A stretch of 64,000 nucleotides of DNA from Sphingobacteriaceae bacterium (GTDB lineage Bacteria; Bacteroidota; Bacteroidia; B-17B0; Aurantibacillaceae). Shown piece after piece: positions 59,903 to 64,000 of the stretch (position 1 is its first letter; every line of letters begins with the position of its first letter). Under the pieces are notes generated by a model. It had not been told where the DNA came from. It was given only the letters and a program-made list of their open reading frames with translations, and did not search any database. The translations under genes were made by a program, and so were the position numbers. Location: NCBI GenBank assembly GCA_016705695.1, contig JADJLA010000001.1:799497-863496 (forward strand), written 5' to 3'.

Positions 59903-60937
59903 TTATTTTTTTAATGGAATTTGAATAGTGGTTTCAACTAATTTTGCATTTGGGATCTCATGAATTTTTATCTCTGCTTTTTTTCCGTACATCAATTGCA
60001 AACGCTGTAGTGAATTATTAAATCCTAATCCTGTTATTGATTTCTCGGTATTTAATTGACCGGTGTTAGTAACGGTGATCAATAATATCGAATCTTTTAA
60101 TTTTGTTGAAACAATTATCTTTCCGCCCTTTTCTAGCTTTGAAATACCATGTTTGATTGCATTTTCTACTTGTCCTTGTATAATTAATGGCGGCACCATG
60201 GTGTGTTCTGTTTTTGGATCGATGAATAATTCAAAATTTAAACGCTCTTCATAACGGATCTTTTCAAGGTCGAGATAATCCATCACTAAACTCATTTCAT
60301 CTTTAATGCTGATCTCTTTGCTTTTATTCATTAACAAAGAGTTGCGCAAAATGTTTGATAGTTGCGTTACGGCTTGCTTAGCTTTAATAGGATCTTCGTC
60401 CACAAGAGCCCGAATACTATTCATGCTATTGAACATGAAGTGTGGATTGAGTTGCGCTTTTAAACTATTGAGTTCACTTTCTTTTCCTGCGGCTTCTAGG
60501 CGCAAATTATCAATTTCGGCGCGTTTGTAATTGGTGAAGTAGTGGTAGCCAAAATAAATAATGTTCCAAACAAAAAATACAACTGAGAAGTTGATGATGC
60601 TTGAAAGAATATTTATAAACGTAAGATCATTGGCATTTAAACGAAATACGGTGGAGGCAATAGCTAAAACAAAAAAGATGAGTAAAGCTTTAATGAAACT
60701 ACTCAGTAAAATAAATAGTATTTGATAGTATAATTTAAAATTGATGGCGTTGAATCGGTGGATCAAATACCGATAAGCGTGTGTGATGAAGATCCCGGCA
60801 GGGATCATAACAATGTAAAGTAAATAATCTTTAAATGTAGTATTGCTGGTTAATCCAAAAAAGATGAGATTGATGAGCACATATACAAGCCAACCACCAA
60901 TTTGACTGATCCAATATGTTTTCAAATGTCTAGCCAC
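59903..60937 (-). CDS. LytS/YehU-type sensor histidine kinase
   Basis: 344 residues: four N-terminal membrane helices (about 10-140), His-kinase domain with phospho-His166 in LKAQLNPHFMFNSMNSIRAL, and a GHKL ATPase with IQGQVENAIKHGISKL, VTNTGQ and GLGFNNSLQRLQLMYG. Paired with the LytTR regulator. The signal sensed is unknown. ATG at 60937. Confidence 0.93.
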   Translation of the reverse strand: MARHLKTYWISQIGGWLVYVLINLIFFGLTSNTTFKDYLLYIVMIPAGIFITHAYRYLIHRFNAINFKLYYQILFILLSSFIKALLIFFVLAIASTVFRLNANDLTFINILSSIINFSVVFFVWNIIYFGYHYFTNYKRAEIDNLRLEAAGKESELNSLKAQLNPHFMFNSMNSIRALVDEDPIKAKQAVTQLSNILRNSLLMNKSKEISIKDEMSLVMDYLDLEKIRYEERLNFELFIDPKTEHTMVPPLIIQGQVENAIKHGISKLEKGGKIIVSTKLKDSILLITVTNTGQLNTEKSITGLGFNNSLQRLQLMYGKKAEIKIHEIPNAKLVETTIQIPLKK

Positions 60938-61066
60938 TTTACCGAAGGTAAGAATACCCTATAAAACATGAAAGTATTTAATTATGAGTGGTAAATAGCC
61001 ATTAAGAGCAGAAAATATCCTCTATGGGATGGAGTAAATTAAATGCCTTCGGTATTTTGTAGGTTT

Positions 61067-61193
61067 TTAGCCGCGAATTACACGAATTTTCACTAATCTG
61101 TGTGTGATCACAATCACATTACAATAATATGTGTTTGCTAATAGCATCTAGTTTAAACCCAGGTTAGTGTAATTGGTGAAATTCGTGGCTTAA
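61067..61193. repeat. long palindromic repeat, TTAGCCGCGAA family
   Basis: Left arm TTAGCCGCGAATTACACGAA, right arm TTCGTGGCTTAA with a second match in CACTAATCTG / CAGGTTAGTG; centre TGTGATCACAATCACA. 127 bases, starting eight bases past the queE stop. Same family as the blocks at 16.2, 25.7 and 31.3-32.3 kb. The rest of the gap to the kinase gene (60938-61066) shows no feature. Confidence 0.75.
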
Positions 61194-61200
61194 GTTCTTG

Positions 61201-61854
61201 CTATGGGATATGCATGTACTTATGACTTTGCAGCGAGATGCGCCATTTAGTATGGGTTTTTACAAACTCAACGATCAAAGGGATGAGCTCTGCTGCCTTA
61301 CTCCATTCGGGTTGCAAATACAATAAACAATCTTTAGAAACCTGTTTGGCTTGTTCTTCGGCCCAAGTAATATCATGTTTATTGTAAATAATTACTTTTA
61401 GTTCATTCGCTAATTTGTAATTTTCTTGCAGGGGCAATATGGTTTTTTTTGGCGATAAACAGATCCAGTCCCAAGTACCCGAAAAGGGATAAGCGCCCGA
61501 TGTTTCAATAAATGTTTTTATGCCTTGACGTTTTAATTCTTTGGTGAGAAAATCTAAATTATAGATCAAAGGCTCACCTCCCGTAATAACAACCGAATCT
61601 GCTTTTTGATCAATTACATTTTTGACAACATTTTTTGTAATAACTAATGGATGTTGATTGGCGTTCCAGCTTTCTTTTACATCGCACCAATGGCAACCAA
61701 TGTCGCAACCGCCAATACGAATAAAATAAGCCGCTTTGCCTGTATTAAAACCTTCGCCCTGAATGGTGTAAAATTCTTCCATCACGGGAAGTTTTTCGCC
61801 ACTGGTTACAAATGATTCATCCTCAGTGCTTAAATTATGAAGCTTGTAGTTCAA
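61201..61854 (-). CDS. queE: 7-carboxy-7-deazaguanine synthase
   Basis: 217 residues of the Bacteroidota QueE type: LPVMEEFYTIQGEGFNTGKA, the radical-SAM cysteines in GGCDIGCHWCDVKESWN (C-x3-C-x2-C), VVITGGEPLIYNLDFL, and SLQSHKYMHIP at the end. It makes the ring of queuosine and archaeosine precursors. Start is TTG at 61854; the first internal ATG (VMEEF) would cut essential N-terminal residues. Divergent from bshA. Confidence 0.93.
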   Translation of the reverse strand: MNYKLHNLSTEDESFVTSGEKLPVMEEFYTIQGEGFNTGKAAYFIRIGGCDIGCHWCDVKESWNANQHPLVITKNVVKNVIDQKADSVVITGGEPLIYNLDFLTKELKRQGIKTFIETSGAYPFSGTWDWICLSPKKTILPLQENYKLANELKVIIYNKHDITWAEEQAKQVSKDCLLYLQPEWSKAAELIPLIVEFVKTHTKWRISLQSHKYMHIP

Positions 61855-61880
61855 GTTGGGTAAAATTACGAATTAAAGCG

Positions 61881-61888
61881 TAATTTTG
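61881..61888 (+). promoter_or_regulatory. bshA promoter, -7 box with matching -33 box
   Basis: TAATTTTG at 61881-61888, eleven bases before the ATG at 61900, with TTG at 61856-61858 separated by 22 bases. Confidence 0.5.
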
Positions 61889-61899
61889 TTGTTGATCTT

Positions 61900-63036
61900 A
61901 TGAATATTGGTATTGTTTGTTATCCAACCTATGGTGGAAGTGGTGTAGTAGCTACCGAACTTGGAATTGCGCTTGCAAAAGAAGACCATAAAGTGCATTT
62001 TATGAGCTATTCGCAGCCGTTTCGATTAAATCAGTTCAGCGAAAATTTATTTTATCATGAAGTAAGTGTGAATGATTATCCTTTATTTGAGTATCAACCT
62101 TACGAAAGTGTTTTAGCAAGTAAAATTGTTGACGTGGCTATTTACGAACGTTTAGATGTTTTGCATGTACATTATGCCATTCCTCACGCTTCGGTTGCTT
62201 ACATGGCGCAGCAAATTTTAAAGTCGAAAAAAATAGGTTTGCCTTACGTTACAACCTTGCATGGAACAGATATTACTTTGGTGGGACGTGATCCTTCGTT
62301 TGAACCTGTGATCCGTTTTAGTTTGAATCAAAGTAATGCTATTACTTCTGTTTCCGAAAGTTTAATGAAGGACACACTTAAAACATTTAAGATCGATAAT
62401 AAAATTGAGGTTATTCCTAACTTCATTAATATAGAAGATTATAAGAGTTCAACCGGGCAATGTTCTAAAAAACATTATGCACCTCATGGCGAAAAAATAA
62501 TGGTGCACGTAAGTAATTTTAGAAAAGTAAAACGTGTAGAAGATGTGATAGCGATATTTAATAAAGTACGCGCTAAATTAAGGTGTAAATTAATTTTGGT
62601 GGGCGATGGTCCTGAGCGTTCTGCTATTGAAACGTTAGCGCGAAAAAGCAAACACCATGCGGATATTGTAAGTTTAGGACGAATTCCAAACCCAATGGAT
62701 GTGCTTTGCATTGGAGATCTGTTTTTACTTCCTTCAGAAACCGAAAGTTTTGGTTTGGCTGCTTTAGAAGCCATGGCCATGAAAATGCCCGTGATAAGTA
62801 CAAACGCCGGTGGATTACCCGAAGTTAATTTAACCGGCAAAACCGGATTTACAAGTAATGTTGGCAACATTGGTGAGATGGCAACAAATGCTATTAAATT
62901 ATTGAGCGACGATAAACTTCTAGAAAAATTCAGGCAAAACGCATTTGCTCATGCCAAAAAATTTGATGTAAATGTAATCCTGCCTATGTATGAGAATTTG
63001 TACAAGCGATTGGTTACAAAGAATAAGAAGAAGTAG
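61900..63036 (+). CDS. bshA: N-acetyl-alpha-D-glucosaminyl L-malate synthase
   Basis: 378 residues of GT-B fold: MNIGIVCYPTYGGSGVVATE, HVHYAIPHASVAYMAQQ, TTLHGTDITLVGRDPSF, HVSNFRKVKRVEDVIAIF, ETESFGLAALEAMAMKMPVI. The pattern identifies BshA, which joins UDP-GlcNAc and L-malate in the first step of bacillithiol, the low-molecular thiol of many Bacteroidota and Firmicutes. bshB and bshC are not in this window. Followed by a rho-independent terminator. Confidence 0.94.
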   Translation: MNIGIVCYPTYGGSGVVATELGIALAKEDHKVHFMSYSQPFRLNQFSENLFYHEVSVNDYPLFEYQPYESVLASKIVDVAIYERLDVLHVHYAIPHASVAYMAQQILKSKKIGLPYVTTLHGTDITLVGRDPSFEPVIRFSLNQSNAITSVSESLMKDTLKTFKIDNKIEVIPNFINIEDYKSSTGQCSKKHYAPHGEKIMVHVSNFRKVKRVEDVIAIFNKVRAKLRCKLILVGDGPERSAIETLARKSKHHADIVSLGRIPNPMDVLCIGDLFLLPSETESFGLAALEAMAMKMPVISTNAGGLPEVNLTGKTGFTSNVGNIGEMATNAIKLLSDDKLLEKFRQNAFAHAKKFDVNVILPMYENLYKRLVTKNKKK

Positions 63037-63047
63037 ACAGCTTATTT

Positions 63048-63070
63048 AAGGCGCTTAGACGCCTTTTAAA
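63048..63070 (+). terminator. rho-independent terminator after bshA
   Basis: AAGGCGCTTAGACGCCTTTT: a seven-base stem with a short loop, then T-run; eleven bases after the bshA stop. Confidence 0.75.
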
Positions 63071-63766
63071 AATTATAATCCTGAATTTCCCTTAACTTCC
63101 CTCAAACTCTGCGATGCATGAACTATGTATGGCTTTGGTATGAAGCATGTATAGGAAAGGTATGGCTTAGCCGTGATCGGGGATGATTAGAGGGGCAAAA
63201 CATAGATTTGAGCCTTGATTATTTGTACCCAATTTAAAAATCATTATCTTTATTTTGTATATGTTAACCAAACACTTGAAAAGGTAAGAATGAGTAATAT
63301 TAAATTGGGCCTATTTGTTAAAAACCTACGATGTATCGTAGGTTTGCATTCAGAAAAAGCGGAAGATGGTGTCCCGATAATTATCGGGATGGAAATAAGA
63401 CCAAAAGTCGGCCTATCTCGCTATTTTGACACGATATGCTTACTTTTAGTAAGCATATAAAGGAGTTAGGTGTAATTGTTGCTATACGACTTCAAGACGA
63501 CACAGTTTTAAAGAAAAGCTCGCAGAATTTTTTCGGTAAATCACAGCAGACAAAGAAAAATATGCTTTATAATTTTTTAGAACTTATCGGTCAAGTTGCT
63601 TCGATAAAAGTCGCGAAAGCTCGCTTTCGAACGACTGGCGTCGCTTCAACAACTTGCGATGTAAGGTTCGAAAAAAATGACAAAGTCAAATTTTGCAGTA
63701 ATTTGTAACAATGCTATATTTTCCTTTAGTAAAATGGTCGACGCCTTTTCTCTTGATTAAAAACTG
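63071..63766. other. hairpin-rich region without recognised genes
   Basis: Contains several short hairpins: CCTACGATGTATCGTAGG near 63327, CCCGATAATTATCGGG near 63374, ATGCTTACTTTTAGTAAGCAT near 63436, CGAAAGCTCGCTTTCG near 63614, plus clustered GGTATG/GTATGG words around 63125-63165. Two plus-strand frames (63215-63460 and 63436-63708, up to 90 codons) exist but resemble no protein and include hairpin sequence; they are not supported as genes. Confidence 0.5.
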
Positions 63767-63800
63767 ACGCCAATCTCGAAAGATTAGCGTAATTTTTTAA
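63767..63800 (+). terminator. terminator-like hairpin near window end
   Basis: ACGCCAATCT-cgaa-AGATTAGCGT followed by AATTTTTT. Strong stem and T-run, although no well-supported upstream gene is identified on this strand beyond the uncertain frame to 63708. Confidence 0.55.
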
Positions 63801-63934
63801 TCTAAAACATGTGATCGTCCCTGAGTGAACGTAGCCAAAGCGTGCTGTCAGCAGCACTACACACAACAGGCGTCAGCACATTGGGAAAGTATCATCGCTC
63901 GGAGATAATAAATATGTCCCTTCGGGAATTTTAT

Positions 63935-64000
63935 TTATCTCGCTAAATTCTTTAGTATCTTTAAATAACCTTTGGTCGGTAGGCCATCATTGAGCTTCGA
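63935..64000 (-). CDS. possible 3' end of a gene entering from beyond the window
   Basis: On the minus strand the frame reads SKLNDGLPTKGYLKILKNL then A-R and stop at 63935, open to the window edge. Codon content is natural but only 21 residues are visible and none identifies a family. The stretch 63801-63934 contains GTGCTG/CAGCAC inverted words and no gene. Confidence 0.3.
   Translation of the reverse strand, partial: SKLNDGLPTKGYLKILKNLAR

Noticed and set aside
63215..63708. Two plus-strand frames near the window end
   Set aside because: They include hairpin sequence (CCTACGA..TCGTAGG, CCCGATAATTATCGGG) and match nothing recognisable; kept only as part of the described region.

Overview
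The window comes from an AT-rich member of the Bacteroidota. Supporting evidence: a type IX secretion (T9SS) module and several T9SS substrates with type A or type B C-terminal sorting domains, PorP/SprF and PorE-like proteins, the bacteroidetes-type GlmU-like fusion, DUF5683 next to dapB, bshA, an ECF sigma/FecR/TonB-receptor set, and -7 boxes of the TAnnTTTG type. No rRNA, tRNA, CRISPR array or insertion sequence was recognised. The density of lone housekeeping genes suggests ordinary chromosome rather than a mobile island.

Layout. 0-5.8 kb (+): type B T9SS substrate, PorP/SprF (frameshifted), PorE-like TPR/PD40/OmpA protein, GlmU-like enzyme. 5.8-18.6 kb: SpoIIE phosphatase (-), beta-propeller, ArsC/Spx-like protein, comEC, Smr protein, sugar aminotransferase plus phosphoglycosyl transferase, a minus-strand trio (phosphodiesterase, unlisted 49-residue protein, hypothetical), mpl, and a broken outer-membrane barrel gene. 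19-23 kb: phosphate transporter and phosphate-type porin, kdsA, 16-residue-repeat protein. 23-28.4 kb (-): small exported proteins, DUF1801/DUF2200/VOC proteins and a ParE-type toxin-antitoxin pair. 28.6-36.6 kb: dapB, DUF5683, BrkB/YihY (frameshifted), a repeat-rich 1 kb, SirB1-like protein, glycosyltransferase (frameshifted), propeller lipoprotein, ruvB. 36.7-46.4 kb: ORF6N gene framed by palindromes, then a minus-strand surface block of three T9SS substrates, an outer-membrane barrel, TonB receptor, FecR and ECF sigma factor. 46.5-64 kb: rhomboid, MBL hydrolase, PH-domain protein, STAS, Fur, lipoprotein, subtilase with sorting domain, yidD, purE, lpdA, lnt, tatD, M43-like protein, LytTR/LytS pair, queE, bshA, and about 1 kb with no recognised gene.

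The genes fit an envelope-centred picture: T9SS parts and cargo, a sigma/anti-sigma-controlled receptor, lipoprotein maturation (Lnt), cell-wall recycling (Mpl), KDO synthesis (KdsA) and glycan assembly.

The most unusual features are the following. (1) Five genes are interrupted by single-base frameshifts, several at homopolymers. (2) Several otherwise intact genes have a near-cognate or missing start codon where ATG is expected (yidD ATA, barrel CTG, lipoprotein ATC or TTG, TonB receptor none). (3) Three T9SS-exported enzyme-like proteins lack expected catalytic residues. (4) Perfect or near-perfect palindromes frame the ORF6N gene. (5) There are several nested palindromic intergenic elements and a small membrane-protein gene held between two nearly identical ~240-bp repeats. 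Indels and some substitutions could be assembly errors, and that is stated wherever it applies.
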